Origin: Symsagittifera roscoffensis
Lineage: Eukaryota; Xenacoelomorpha; Acoela; Convolutidae
Length of the DNA stretch: 64,000 nucleotides
Reading direction: 5' to 3'
Assembly: GCF_963678635.1 (NCBI RefSeq)
Contig: NW_026971479.1
Span: forward strand, 62,001-126,000
The notes below the pieces were generated by a model. That model saw only the letters and a program-made list of their open reading frames with translations, searched no databases and had not been told where the DNA came from. Below are positions 46,074 to 56,302 of this stretch, piece by piece. Made by a program: the position numbers and the translations under genes. Position 1 is the stretch's first letter. The number at the start of each line of letters is the position of its first letter.

Positions 46074-48140
46074 ATGGGTCCGAAAGTAACAAAGAAGAAC
46101 TTTTCAGTTGGTATGGTCAGCACGAGGAGTACCACGGAGAACAAGGCAAAAGAGGGCGCAGAAGAGGAACGAGTAGAACCCACCATCGATTTTGATCTAG
46201 AGACACCTGATCAAAGTGTGGATGAAGCAGGAAAGAAGACGACAGAGTCAACTCCAATGCCTAATGTAGAGGAACCTAACCCGAATCCCATAGAGTTCTC
46301 ACCGATAGACAACGCGGAAGAAACAACAGGCAACACGCAAGAAACAGTGAAGGATGAGTCTCAAAAGAGAACGTCTTTTACTGAAAGATTAGCAATGATG
46401 GTCGGAATGAGATCGAAGGACGCAGCAGTGGAGGAGACGAAAGTTGAGAAAAGCAAAACCTTCGGAACAGTATCCACGAGAACGACAGAGACCTATCAGA
46501 ACGAGGGTCAGAGAACATCGGGTCAGCGACCAGGACAACAACGGACCATGGAACGACAACTCTTGAGTTAAGCGACTTGATGGCGAAACTAGATCAGATA
46601 GATGAGAAACTGAAGCACAGCGAAGAGGATAGAAATGTGATAAAGAAGGAAATGAGACACAACACACATGAGTACCTGGACAACTATTTCCATCTAGCGA
46701 GAGCGACGGAGGAAAAGCTTCAGAAGATGTCTGACAAAGTAGAAACCACTGATGAAGAGCGAGAAAAGAACATCAGAAAGGACATGCAGGAAATGAAGCA
46801 GCGATATGACGCAGTGAATAGCCAGTTAGGAAGTTTGGAAGCGAGAATGGATACGATGAGTAGGGAACAGGCTGAGAGCTCAAGTGCAATACAGACAAAG
46901 CTAGACGCTATACTTAGGAATTCAACACAACAAGACAGGCCCAGCTGCAGAGAGGACACAAGGTAATAGAGTGGACTTCGTGGAGCCTCAAAGGAACAAA
47001 CGACAATCAACACCGTTACCAGCAACCCGGGAGGCCGCGATTACGGCACCGGTGGGGTCCAGGGCTATTATAAAGAATGGAACAGCGAACACAACCAATG
47101 GTCCAGGGGAATCCACGACTCACAACAACGTGGGACCGGATGCCATGACATGGGCAAGCACCTGGGAAATGATGAACAGGACGCTAGAGGCCTTCGCCAC
47201 AAGGAATACCGACTCGAGTGACAGAGGAAGCAACAAATCCAGGAAAACCTTCAAGAAACCGAAGGAGTTCAAAGATGATTCAGATGGATGCATTGACACT
47301 TGGGTAGAAGTCATGAGGTTGCACTTAGAACAAGACAACTTGAACGATGAGAGGCAAGTATGCACAGCGATACTGAGCAATCTGGAAGGCACGGCATTGA
47401 AGTGCGTGGTTGCGAAGAAGGAAGAGGAACGCGACACAGCGGACAAAATCTTTGAAATATTGTTGAATAGATTCGGCTCAGGCATGAAGGGTCATCAAGC
47501 GATGATGCGATTTGAAAAGAGGAGACAAAGGGACGATGAATCGATTGACAGGTTCGTAGATGATCTTGAGAGCTTGAGAAGAAGGAGTGACCCGGAAGAA
47601 TCCACCAATCGGTGGAACTTCAGCATCGCCTCAAAGTTCATTGATGGGGTAAAAAGTGATGACTTGAGAACGATGTTAGCAACGTACTATACATTGTCGA
47701 AAGACAGTGCACCAACTCCAGAAGAGATGAGGCAGAAGTCAAGAGAGTACATGCTGATGAAACCCAAGAAATACTCGTACTCAGACAACAGGAACACACA
47801 AGGGGGAAGTCAACCACAGAGGTCGTCGTGGTACAAGCCCAGCGACGACATGGACAAACGCAGGTCATGTGCTAACTGCGGGTCGGCTGATCATCATGTG
47901 GCGGATTGCACGACATACAAACAGGGCATGTAGAGTTTGGAATATGCACCCGATGAAGAAGATATGAGCCAGATGGAAGAACACGAGTTCTATAGTGGCT
48001 TGATCATCAAAATTGGTGCAAGATGCTTCTTCTGCAACCAAGAGGGACACTTCAGGATGGACTGTCCGTTGTTTTGGGAAGCGGTCAAGAACCAGAGTCA
48101 TCCAAAACACAAGTTGGCGCTAGCAGCAGTGCAGAACCAA
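46074..48140 (+). pseudogene. Gag of the giant element (two zinc knuckles)
   Basis: Structural protein that would package RNA. It starts at ATG 46074 with a Glu/Thr-rich region, shifts frame around 46440-46500 into a helical, Glu/Lys-rich coiled-coil segment (46577-46966), and shifts back near 46940. The third part (46971-47933) has a capsid-like helical region with WVEVMRLHLEQD and a cluster of Arg/Glu helices, then a canonical knuckle CANCGSADHHVADC (C-x2-C-x4-H-x4-C). A TAG at 47931-47933 follows, and the same frame continues to a second canonical knuckle, CFFCNQEGHFRMDC (about 48030-48070). The two frame changes and the TAG may be mutations or programmed events. Confidence 0.82.
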
Positions 48141-49565
48141 AGAAACAGACAAGGTGAATTTGAGACGAAAAACCTAGAAAGACCAAATGCGGAGCTACCG
48201 ACGACAACAGTAAAAGCTGTAACACAATGTAATAGTGCAGTAGAGGCCACGACGAAGAACGCACAAGAAATAGATTATGAGAAGGCGGCAGCGGAGGCCA
48301 TCAACAAAGTGAAACAAGACCTAGCAGCGAAAGAAATAGAACAACGACTGAAGCAAGAAATCCAAAGACAGAAGATGAACGAAGCATTAAGTTGCTCACA
48401 GACAATACCAGAAGCTGCTGAGGAGTCGACAAAAAATGGAAATTGCAACAGGGTAAAAATGGTTACAGGAAAGCCATTTGGCATAACAAAGATTGGGGCA
48501 AGAATAATGTCAATAATCACTGTGGGCGGCCACGAAGTAACGAGAAACTTGAGCGAACCAAGTGACCAGACAATAATGCACATTGATGTGTACGCAGATT
48601 ACTTGAGTAGTATAAGCCCACAAACGACTTCTAGAGCATTGAGAGCACTACTCACGAAAAAGGGTAGCAAGTCGGTACGTGTTGATAACAGGTACACAGA
48701 AGCTTATGGTCCACATGAAGTGATGCTAAATATAGATGGAATCAACATCTATACCAAAACAATGATAACATGTGACGAAGACCTAATTGGGCAAATCCAC
48801 GTGGGAAGAGAAGAGTTGAAAGTGAGATCGATTGGACACTGCGCCATGCTTGAAGAAGATGCGATGCACATCGGGACAGAGGCAGATGTGACAGGACACG
48901 TGCTAGACATAAGTGGTAAGAAGACTCAGTTACGTGGGCTACTTGATACGGGAGCAGTCTTGAGTGTCATACCAATCGAAACTTGGGAACGAATGGGCTT
49001 CAACAAAGATGATTTGATAGATTCGAGAATACGGTTGTCAGCTGCGAACAAAGGGGCCCTGCGGGTGTTGGGCAGAACGCCAATAATAGCCCTCAATCTG
49101 GGGGAACGTAACCTGTGGATGAGCTTTCTTGTAGTAGAAAACCTGGATGAGTCTGACCAATTTATTTTAGGCAGAGACTTCATCAGGAACTTTGATGATC
49201 TAAACAACGCAATGTTCAGAATACGGAACCCGGATAGGAGGTACGCAATCAAACCGGTAAATTTATTAATGGCAAATGAAACCAAAACACCGGTATTTTT
49301 GAGCAGGAGGGTGAGGCTAAAGGCGATTGAGGCGGCGATTGTAAGCTTACGAATGAAAAATTACAATGAACTAAGTGACAACAAGCTGGTATGCGTAGTC
49401 CCAAATCCAAATAGTCAAAGTGCTGCTGTTTTAGGAAGATCCTTCTCGATTACGAAGAGCGGCCTCTACGTGAGTGTCTTGTTGAATGCCCTTGACATGC
49501 CAATCACGATACAGAGGGAAGGAAACTGGGATATGCTTTACCTGTTAAAACTCGATATGAAATGA
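48141..49565 (+). CDS. Retropepsin-type protease region
   Basis: Same open frame as the second zinc knuckle. A Glu/Lys-rich linker (to about 48440) and a segment of unknown fold precede the aspartic protease. The active site reads LLDTGAVLSVIP (Asp codon 48945-48947) and the second conserved block FILGRDFIRNF (about 49165-49200). Spacing and sequence fit gypsy-type retropepsins. Another 110 residues follow to the stop at 49563-49565 (including LGRSFSITKSGLYVSVLLN), which I cannot assign. The domain itself has no break, so the protease could be active if expressed. Confidence 0.85.
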   Translation, partial: RNRQGEFETKNLERPNAELPTTTVKAVTQCNSAVEATTKNAQEIDYEKAAAEAINKVKQDLAAKEIEQRLKQEIQRQKMNEALSCSQTIPEAAEESTKNGNCNRVKMVTGKPFGITKIGARIMSIITVGGHEVTRNLSEPSDQTIMHIDVYADYLSSISPQTTSRALRALLTKKGSKSVRVDNRYTEAYGPHEVMLNIDGINIYTKTMITCDEDLIGQIHVGREELKVRSIGHCAMLEEDAMHIGTEADVTGHVLDISGKKTQLRGLLDTGAVLSVIPIETWERMGFNKDDLIDSRIRLSAANKGALRVLGRTPIIALNLGERNLWMSFLVVENLDESDQFILGRDFIRNFDDLNNAMFRIRNPDRRYAIKPVNLLMANETKTPVFLSRRVRLKAIEAAIVSLRMKNYNELSDNKLVCVVPNPNSQSAAVLGRSFSITKSGLYVSVLLNALDMPITIQREGNWDMLYLLKLDMK

Positions 49566-49666
49566 CTGAAAACCATAAACAAAATGAAGTTGTTGATTGT
49601 CCCAATCATAGGGACAAAATTTGTATCTTGAGATGATTAAACAAAATAAAGGATTCATCAGGTCTT

Positions 49667-50849
49667 GTGAAGTCACTTAAGTCAGAGAGGGACGATGGAC
49701 TATCGAGCTGTTCGAATTTCCCGGAACGACCCACATTAGACAAAATACAGGGTGATAAACCGGTTCTACCAGATATTGAACACTTAAGAGGCAAGTTCAC
49801 GGACGAACAGCTCGAAGCCATCAAGGAGGTTCTAGAGCGGAACGAGGAAGTTTTTTCAAGACATAAGGCAGACATCGGGTGTTGTAATTTTGTTGAGCAT
49901 GAAATAGAACTTGAGAAAAAACGCAATACCGCACAGGGAGGGAACGAGGCGCATGACCCCACACAAATCGGATGCGTGTAGAAAGGAGATTGAAACGCTA
50001 GTAGAGTATGACATGATAGAACCATCCAAATCACCGTGGGCGTGTGGAGTAGTGATGGCCAAAAAGAAAGGCGACCAGTTGAGATTTTGTTGTGACTTTC
50101 GATACCTGAACTCCGTCACGGTGAAGGATGCCTATCACATACCTAGGATTGATGAGAGCCTCTCGAAGTTAGGCGATGCAAAATTTTTTACGACTCTTGA
50201 TTTAGGCTCGGCTTTTTGGCAGATACCGCTGAGGAAGCAGGACAGGGACAAGACAGGGTTTGCCTGCGAGTTGAGTCTGTTTCAATGGACTTGATCTCAG
50301 CGGTTGATGGCACATGCGCTGATAGGCGTGACGAAGAAGTACGGCAATCTGGTAATGTACTATGTGGATGACGTGGTAATAGCGACGCCCACACTGGAGG
50401 ACCACATTGAGAGACTCGACAAAGTATTTGCGTGTATGAGGAGGTCGGGGCTGAAGTGCAAACCGTCAAAGTGCGAGATACTCAAGGACTCGATAAAATA
50501 CTTGGGCAGGATGGTGGACAAACACGGCATCAGACCAGATCCAGACGCGGTAGAGGCAGTCCTAACTTCGAAATCGCCGATGACGGAACACCAATTGATG
50601 AGCTTTCTGGGTGTTGCAAACTACTATAGAGAATTTGTCAAAGGCTACGCAGACAAGGTTTATCCGATGCAACAGTTAATCAGGCACAAGGGTAAGAAGT
50701 TCACGTGGAATAACGCAGCAGAAGAGTCATTCCAGAGAATAAAGAAAGAGTTGTGCGAGGCACCAGTACTAGGGATGCCAACAGAGAAGGGGATGTACGT
50801 ACTGGATACGAACGCGTCGGTAGTAGCGATATCTGGAATTCTCCACTAA
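49667..50849 (+). pseudogene. Reverse transcriptase, giant element, with deleted block
   Basis: The N-terminal part (49667 to about 49915) is in one frame; a one-base difference in the A run near 49917 moves it to the frame used for the rest of pol. Conserved blocks follow: SPWACGVVMAKKKG, RFCCDFRYLN, TLDLGSAFWQIPL, then FQWT and a TGA at 50292-50294, immediately followed by QRLMAHAL. In gypsy RTs about a dozen residues (the PFGL..AP..F block) sit between these, so that block is missing. The catalytic YVDDVVIA (about 50361) and the thumb (FLGVANYYREF) are intact. The RT should be inactive. Confidence 0.88.
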
Positions 50850-51190
50850 GAACAAGAGTGGAACGGGAAGACAGTCTTGAGACCGATAGTGTACGGGAGC
50901 AAAGTCCTGAGTGACACGGAAATGAAGTACGGAGCACCGAAAGCAGAGATGTTCGCGGTGGTTACCTTTGTCGAGAAAAATAGGGCATACCTAGGCAGTG
51001 AGCCATTCAAATTGCGGGTCGACAACCGGGCACTAAGCTGGCTGAAGACGTACTCAATGGACCAAAGTTACATTGGGAGGTGGATAGTTCGCCTGGACGG
51101 ATACAATATGATAATTGAGCACAGAACACGAGACAAACATCAAAATGCTGACAGCTTGAGCAAGAAGACGGAGTTCTACGAGAGACAAGA
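50780..51190 (+). pseudogene. RNase H, giant element
   Basis: Ty3/gypsy RNase H in the frame of RT, with an in-frame TAA at 50847-50849. Catalytic-site motifs in order: VLDTNASVVAISG, a KAEMFAVV glutamate, RVDNRALSWL, and QNADSLSK near the end. All four acidic positions appear to be present. The TAA lies a few residues after the first motif. Apart from that stop the domain reads cleanly. Confidence 0.82.
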
Positions 51191-52307
51191 ACAGAGGGAG
51201 GCAGATATACCTGAAATCAAAGATGGCTTCTCCTTCATGGACAAGGAAACGTATGACAGTCTTCCTCTCACGAGATGGTTGGACAAATCAGGCAAACCAA
51301 TAGAAGATCCTCCCGAGTTACCAAAGGAAACTACGAGAAAAACAATCTTGAGAAAGAACCGAGGGATGCCGATAGGAATAATGCTCAAGTCAAAGATCGT
51401 GAGGGAGACGCTCAAAGCAAAAGGCTACGATCTCAACCAGGTAGAGACGGGGGAAGCACAAACAGACGAAGACTTAAAGGGGTTACTTGAGAGACTAGCA
51501 GATGATAAGCCCGTGATTCAAGAAAACTATAGAGAGGAACCTGAGGTCACAATACTGCGGAAGAACGGTACGGCTAGTGATAGAAACACCTCGAAGGTGA
51601 CTAATCTAGATGGGAAGGAAGTGGTGCAGTCACTGGTTGAAAAGATCCAAGCTGAGTTACTTGAACAGACTAGAGTCAGGAGAAAGAGAGTGGAATTCAA
51701 GGAAGAAGCTGAATACCTGGGACCAGGTCAAGAGTCCGGGGAGCGGTCCACGTCCACAGAAGAAGAAAACACTGAAGGAGAAAATTTGTCCGGGAAGTGT
51801 GGAATGTGGGATGTGGACTCGGAAGCGAGCAGTGACAATCAAGATAGTCTCTGCATGATATTGGCAGAAGAAAAGATTAGACACCACGACAGGGAACTAC
51901 AAACAGATCCATCATCAGGAACCTTCAACTTGGATGTGCAGGAGATACGAGGTGGTGAAGAACTTGAAAGGATTGCAGTTTCGAAGAAGCCATTCAGGGA
52001 GCTATCATGCAATTCAAATGTGAGAACAAATCTGGTGCCGGAAGACGGCATGAAGGTAGTAAGGAGGATAGTATGCGTGAAGCTGAATGACGACATCCAC
52101 AACCCTGGGGAGATGAATGGGCAGATCATGGCGCTGAAGGAACATGTCAAAGCGAGATACAGGCTGTCGGACCTGGTAAGAGCCCAGAAGAATGACAAGA
52201 TGACAAGCAACCTCTCAAAATGGATCCGAACGGGATCTAAGGAGAAAGGGGAACTTGAGGAAGACAGCTACAAGATCCTGAGCCAGTTCTACAAAGAGAG
52301 GAAATAG
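51191..52307 (+). CDS. Long insert between RNase H and integrase
   Basis: About 370 residues in the pol frame, rich in Glu, Lys and Ser, ending at a TAG (52305-52307). It has a hydrophilic, partly acidic middle (STSTEEENTEGEN) and a more ordered C-terminal part (MKVVRRIVCVKLNDDI, VKARYRLSDLVRAQ). In most gypsy elements RNase H and integrase are separated by a much shorter tether. No domain recognised. The open frame over 1.1 kb shows it was under coding constraint or is young. Confidence 0.7.
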
Positions 52308-53480
52308 TTACTCTATCACACGGCTGATGGGGTTGTAGCATGCAAGAGAAAAGAAGACAAAATACTACACAAGCACAACCTCATCATATTACCACAATTA
52401 TATCAGACAGAGGTGCTGTTCAGATCATATGATCAAATGGATCACCAGGGGATAGACAAAGTGCAACAAAGAATACTTCATAGGTTCGATTGGCCAGGGT
52501 TGAGGAAAGCCTGTGAGAGGAGGGTGAATCCATGCCTGGCATGTTTGCAAGTGAAAGACCCTAGGAAGATGAAATTACCACTCAAGTCGGTGGAAAGCTC
52601 GGAATTCAATGAAGTGGTGCAAATAGACCATCAGAAGATCTGCATGACGGACTCAGGGTATAACCAGATACTGGTTATAATTGATCACTTCACAAAGCTG
52701 GCAGAGGCGGTGCCGTTTCAAACAGCTTCGGCAGAGGAGACTTGTGACCACTTGATAACCCATTGGATATCAAGGTATGGTTGTCCAATGACTTTTCAGT
52801 CAGACAACGGCAAAGCCTTTGTGGGGGACTTGACTAGGGAATTAATGAAGAGGTCACACATAGCTCAAGCACACTCAACGACTTACCATCCGCAGACCAA
52901 CGGGCTGGTAGAGAGACAGAATAGAACGTTGGTGAACATGCTGAAGATATACTGCTCTAGATACATGACAGACTGGGATAAGTATCTGCCTCAAGTCGTA
53001 GGGGCATACAACAGTACTCAACACTCAACGACGGGAATAAGCCCATTCATGATGTTGACAGGCAAAGAGAGAGCGATGCCCCTGACGTTCTTTTACCCGG
53101 AGTATGAAGGAAAGAGGACGTCGCCTCAAGCTTACATGAAAGAGGCGATCAGGAGACAGCAGGAAATAAACGAGCTGTGCAGAAGGAACACGGCGCAGGC
53201 ACAGATGAGACAGCGCAAGAAATATGATGAAAAAATATTACAGGCGAAGCCATATGATGTGGGCCAGTATGTGTGGGTTTTCCAGAATGTGATACCGCTC
53301 AAAGGGATGAAGAAGCTACTCTAGAAGTGGAGAGGACCATTCATGATAACTGAAGTACATCAACAAGGACGGTTCTACCGCTTGAGTACTGGGCGAGCAG
53401 CACATTATGAGAACCTGAAGCCTCATGTCCCATCCCCAGAGGACTGGTGTATACCAAAAGACATGGAGGGACTAGAGTAC
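52308..53480 (+). pseudogene. Integrase with GPF module, giant element
   Basis: Same frame as RT. The zinc-binding domain shows DHQGIDKVQQRILHRF and CLACLQVK. The catalytic triad is Asp (codon 52626-52628, QIDHQ), Asp (52803-52805, SDNGKAF) and Glu (52911-52913, NGLVERQN), with exactly 35 residues between the last two. YNSTQHSTTGISPF follows. A TAG at 53322-53324 falls just before WRGPFMITEV, the GPF C-terminal module, which continues in the same frame to NLKPH. Except for that TAG the enzyme looks complete. Confidence 0.9.
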
Positions 53481-53969
53481 CTACTGGTTGAACCAGCATG
53501 CGAAGTGAACGAGAAAGGCACCAGAGATAAAAATGATGGCAATGAAAACTTGAGATTGGATGACAATGAAAAAATAGACGCGGACTCTGAAGCGGAATCT
53601 TTTGTGGAAGAAGATTGGAACGATCTGGATCAAGGTGAGGTGCCGAAGTGGATAGAACCAGGCTTGTCAATACCAGCGGGGACAAGGAGTGGCAATCGCA
53701 AACGCACAGGCATGAGGTACAACAGATACGGGGACGATTTCCTGATCGACAAGATAAAGCCCGATGACCTAAGCAGAGAACTAACAAGTGTGGGCGAGCT
53801 GGCGGCAGATGGTGAATGGCAGATCATCAATGATAATGAACACTACCCACAGGAAGACTACTCGACGCCGGAGCGGGAGACGGATTTGGAACAGAGCGAG
53901 ATAGAGATGTGGGGAAAATACGAACCTGAGGATATTAGAATGGATGCGCGATGTCAAGAACGAAATTGA
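53481..53969 (+). CDS. Acidic C-terminal extension of integrase
   Basis: The frame continues after the GPF module for about 160 acidic residues (many Asp/Glu, for example DADSEAES and DLDQGEVPKW) to a TGA at 53967-53969. No chromodomain was recognised. The same frame goes on after the TGA into the macro-like domain, so this may be a linker inside one Pol polyprotein. Confidence 0.6.
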   Translation, partial: LLVEPACEVNEKGTRDKNDGNENLRLDDNEKIDADSEAESFVEEDWNDLDQGEVPKWIEPGLSIPAGTRSGNRKRTGMRYNRYGDDFLIDKIKPDDLSRELTSVGELAADGEWQIINDNEHYPQEDYSTPERETDLEQSEIEMWGKYEPEDIRMDARCQERN

Positions 53970-54014
53970 GGAAGACAGAGCATACAGCAAGTTGACATAT
54001 CAGCGGGGAAGTAC

Positions 54015-54740
54015 ATGAAAACGGACGATCCTCTCTTCGGCTGGACGGCAACAGACAGCCCGCTCGACATTCCGCCAGATAATTCAGACCCAGCATCATC
54101 GACGGGGACGTCGATAAATATTTTTGTCCGGGGAGTGGGGGTAGGACTTACCCACACCGAAAGTTTGATGATAAAGAAACTCAGAGAAGTGAGAGAAAAA
54201 AGCGAACCGGAGCTGGAAGGGGAGGAGGCCGAGCCTACCATGGGACGGAATTTCAGAACGAAGTTTGAAATACCAAACGAATTCTCAGAGAATATCCTGA
54301 TAACGGATAGTGACTTCATTCTGTCAGACAGGACTAGCGCAATCTGTGTCACGGCGGACATGAGTTTCAAATCAAGACTGGAAGCAGACTTCAAGAGAGA
54401 ATACCAGAACGTGGAGTTTCTGTTTAGACAGAGACCGGGAATGGGAGGAGTGGCCGCGCTTCCACCATCAGTAACACAAGTCCCGGGCAAATATCTGTGC
54501 TTCCTAATGACGAGGGTCAATGACAGAAACACGACCGATCCTGAACACGTGATGTTGGCACTAACGAGACTACGAGACTTCGAGATTAAAAGAGGGATAA
54601 TGGAGGTCCCAATGCCGGTGTATGACCCAAACAGGGGGAAATTGAGCCCAAGGGAATTGTACGCTATCCTACACGTGGTCTTCGCAGAAACTGAGATAAA
54701 GGTGCATCTTCACAAGAAATACTACTTGAGCATCGCATGA
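54015..54740 (+). CDS. Macro-like (ADP-ribose-binding type) domain protein
   Basis: About 240 codons, ATG at 54015, in the same frame as pol and separated from it by one TGA. A Pro/Asp-rich start is followed by a domain whose order fits a macro domain of the ALC1/TARG1 type: ICVTADMSFKSRLEADFKREY (the V.AD...G.A..F motif, with Ser-Arg where glycine is usual), GMGGVAALP, GKYLCFLMTRV, HVMLALTRLRDF, VPMPVYDPNRGKLS and a final beta strand (IKVHLH). Macro domains bind ADP-ribose or remove it from proteins. The usual GCGLD loop is replaced by VYDPNRGKL, so binding or catalysis may be lost or altered. The assignment is by eye and should be tested by structure prediction. Confidence 0.6.
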   Translation: MKTDDPLFGWTATDSPLDIPPDNSDPASSTGTSINIFVRGVGVGLTHTESLMIKKLREVREKSEPELEGEEAEPTMGRNFRTKFEIPNEFSENILITDSDFILSDRTSAICVTADMSFKSRLEADFKREYQNVEFLFRQRPGMGGVAALPPSVTQVPGKYLCFLMTRVNDRNTTDPEHVMLALTRLRDFEIKRGIMEVPMPVYDPNRGKLSPRELYAILHVVFAETEIKVHLHKKYYLSIA

Positions 54741-55192
54741 GTCGGGTATGCTGGGGTCTTGAGTTGGGCATGAGGAAAGAATCTCGAGCTAGGTGTGGGG
54801 GTACAAAACAGGTAAAGAATTTTAGAGGTGATTGGCATGACAATTAACATTTTAAATGATTGATGGTGCTAAAACATAAAATGAATCTGCATGATTTTAG
54901 AAAACTTCCAATTGAACTATTTTAAATTGGACGGAAAGGAAAGGGTTTTAACTATAATAGTAAGGGGGTTTTTAGGTTAGGAAACCACCTGCTAGTCTAA
55001 AAATGGAGTGTTATTTTCAGATTGATTTGGTAAAGTCAAATTGACTACTCAACTATATTCAACTGAAGAAAGAGAACACAAGTTGAACGACACCTCAAGA
55101 AGTAATACTCAAGTTGCTCAGGTAATACTCAAGTTGCTCAGGTAATACTCAAGTAACTCAGGTAATACTCAAGATCATTTGGAAATTACGGA
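54741..55192 (+). promoter_or_regulatory. Spacer before the accessory module, conserved in both copies
   Basis: About 450 bp without an ORF, yet clearly similar between the two giant copies (see 39347-39865). It ends with four 20-bp units of GGTAATACTCAAGTTGCTCA type (from 55101). This may hold the promoter or splice signals for the accessory ORFs. Confidence 0.55.
55101..55180 (+). repeat. 20-bp tandem repeat, 4 units
   Basis: Units begin at 55101, 55121, 55141 and 55161; the first two are nearly identical, the third has AACTCA at its end, and the fourth diverges after CTCAAG. They lie 12 bp before the ATG of accessory ORF 1. Each unit contains CTCAAG, the reverse complement of the CTTGAG word that is frequent throughout the element. 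Confidence 0.85.
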
Positions 55193-56263
55193 ATGGCAGA
55201 TAGATTCTGGAAGTCCATGCCAACGGCTTTGAAAAAACCCACACTTGACGAATTATACAGACGTCTGAGGGACCTGGATTATACTCAAGTGGATGAGAGA
55301 ATGGCAGTGATTTTGAACGCCATCCTCCACTTGGAGGATGAGGGCGAGTGTCGGGAGTCTGCGACAGAAGCAGTTTTGATGGTGGGCTACACCACCGATG
55401 GGATATCTAATCAAGAACAAACCAGGTGGCTGTCTTGGAACGTGGATGGAGCAATGAGGGGGTTCGATTTGGCAAGGAACCCTGGTTTGAGTAACAACAC
55501 TGAGTATGGAGCAGGGGAATTCCCACTACCGGCTAGACCATCAGCCAGATCCAAGGGCCAGAGCACGAGCAAGACACCATTGTTGTCTCGAGCACAGCAC
55601 ACGGGGGAAGCATATCCGGACGTCAGCATCATGAAGAGAGAGCTTGAGAGGACTCAGCGGGAGAGAAACAAGGCGAACCTCGACCGGGATCAAGCGGTGC
55701 TCGAGAGAGACCAGGCAAAAGTTGAGAGGGATCAAGCGCGGAGGGAACTGGACATGATGAGAGCTGAACAGCTACAGGCAGAAAGGGTGCGGGAGAATGC
55801 CGCCAATTGCGAGCAGCTGAAGTCAGAGCTTGAGAGGATCCAACAACGACAGCGCGAGCTCGACATGCAGAAGGGGGCTAGTCCCAAAGAGCGGGTGGTG
55901 ACCGGCTCAAGGCCAGAGTCACGCATGGAGGTGGATGAGGCTCCTAGGTTGAAGGGACGATTCAGCCTCGATCGTGCTGCTCAAGAACATATGAACGAAG
56001 GGCTGGAAGTGTGGATACCGTCTGAATCGGCGTCCTCCCTGCGTGGTCTAGAGACACAAGCAATACGCCCGTTGATGGACGTCGCGCTGCCTGGATATAC
56101 GCCAAGTTCGACCCCGGGTAGTAGTCAGGTGAGTGGTAGCTCGTCACGACTGAAAGAATTGCACGAGCGGCTACAACTAAGGAATCGCGAGAGTCCAGCA
56201 AAAGTGGACCTGCCATCGACGTGGGGGGAACAACCTGTTAGGAGTGTGGTAATCTCGAGTTAG
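55193..56263 (+). CDS. Accessory ORF 1: coiled-coil protein
   Basis: 356 codons from a true ATG. The first ~110 residues form a compact, conserved part (MADRFWKSM, VILNAILHLEDEGEC, GYTTDGISNQEQT) also found in the left copy. Residues ~145-235 are a long coiled coil with repeated RDQA-type heptads (LDRDQAVLERDQAKVERDQA). A disordered Ser/Pro-rich C-terminus ends at a TAG (56261-56263). The next ORF is in the same frame, with no other stop in between, so the two may be one protein. The left copy lacks the coiled coil. The likely role is self-association or scaffolding. No family recognised. Confidence 0.7.
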   Translation: MADRFWKSMPTALKKPTLDELYRRLRDLDYTQVDERMAVILNAILHLEDEGECRESATEAVLMVGYTTDGISNQEQTRWLSWNVDGAMRGFDLARNPGLSNNTEYGAGEFPLPARPSARSKGQSTSKTPLLSRAQHTGEAYPDVSIMKRELERTQRERNKANLDRDQAVLERDQAKVERDQARRELDMMRAEQLQAERVRENAANCEQLKSELERIQQRQRELDMQKGASPKERVVTGSRPESRMEVDEAPRLKGRFSLDRAAQEHMNEGLEVWIPSESASSLRGLETQAIRPLMDVALPGYTPSSTPGSSQVSGSSSRLKELHERLQLRNRESPAKVDLPSTWGEQPVRSVVISS

Positions 56264-56302
56264 AAAAAGAATACGGAAGGTAGATACCACAGGCACAATA
56301 GG

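Noticed and set aside
49606-53990. Minus-strand ORFs antisense to gag-pol (for example 50188-50469, 53341-53787)
   Set aside because: Shadows of the well-supported plus-strand RT and integrase frames.
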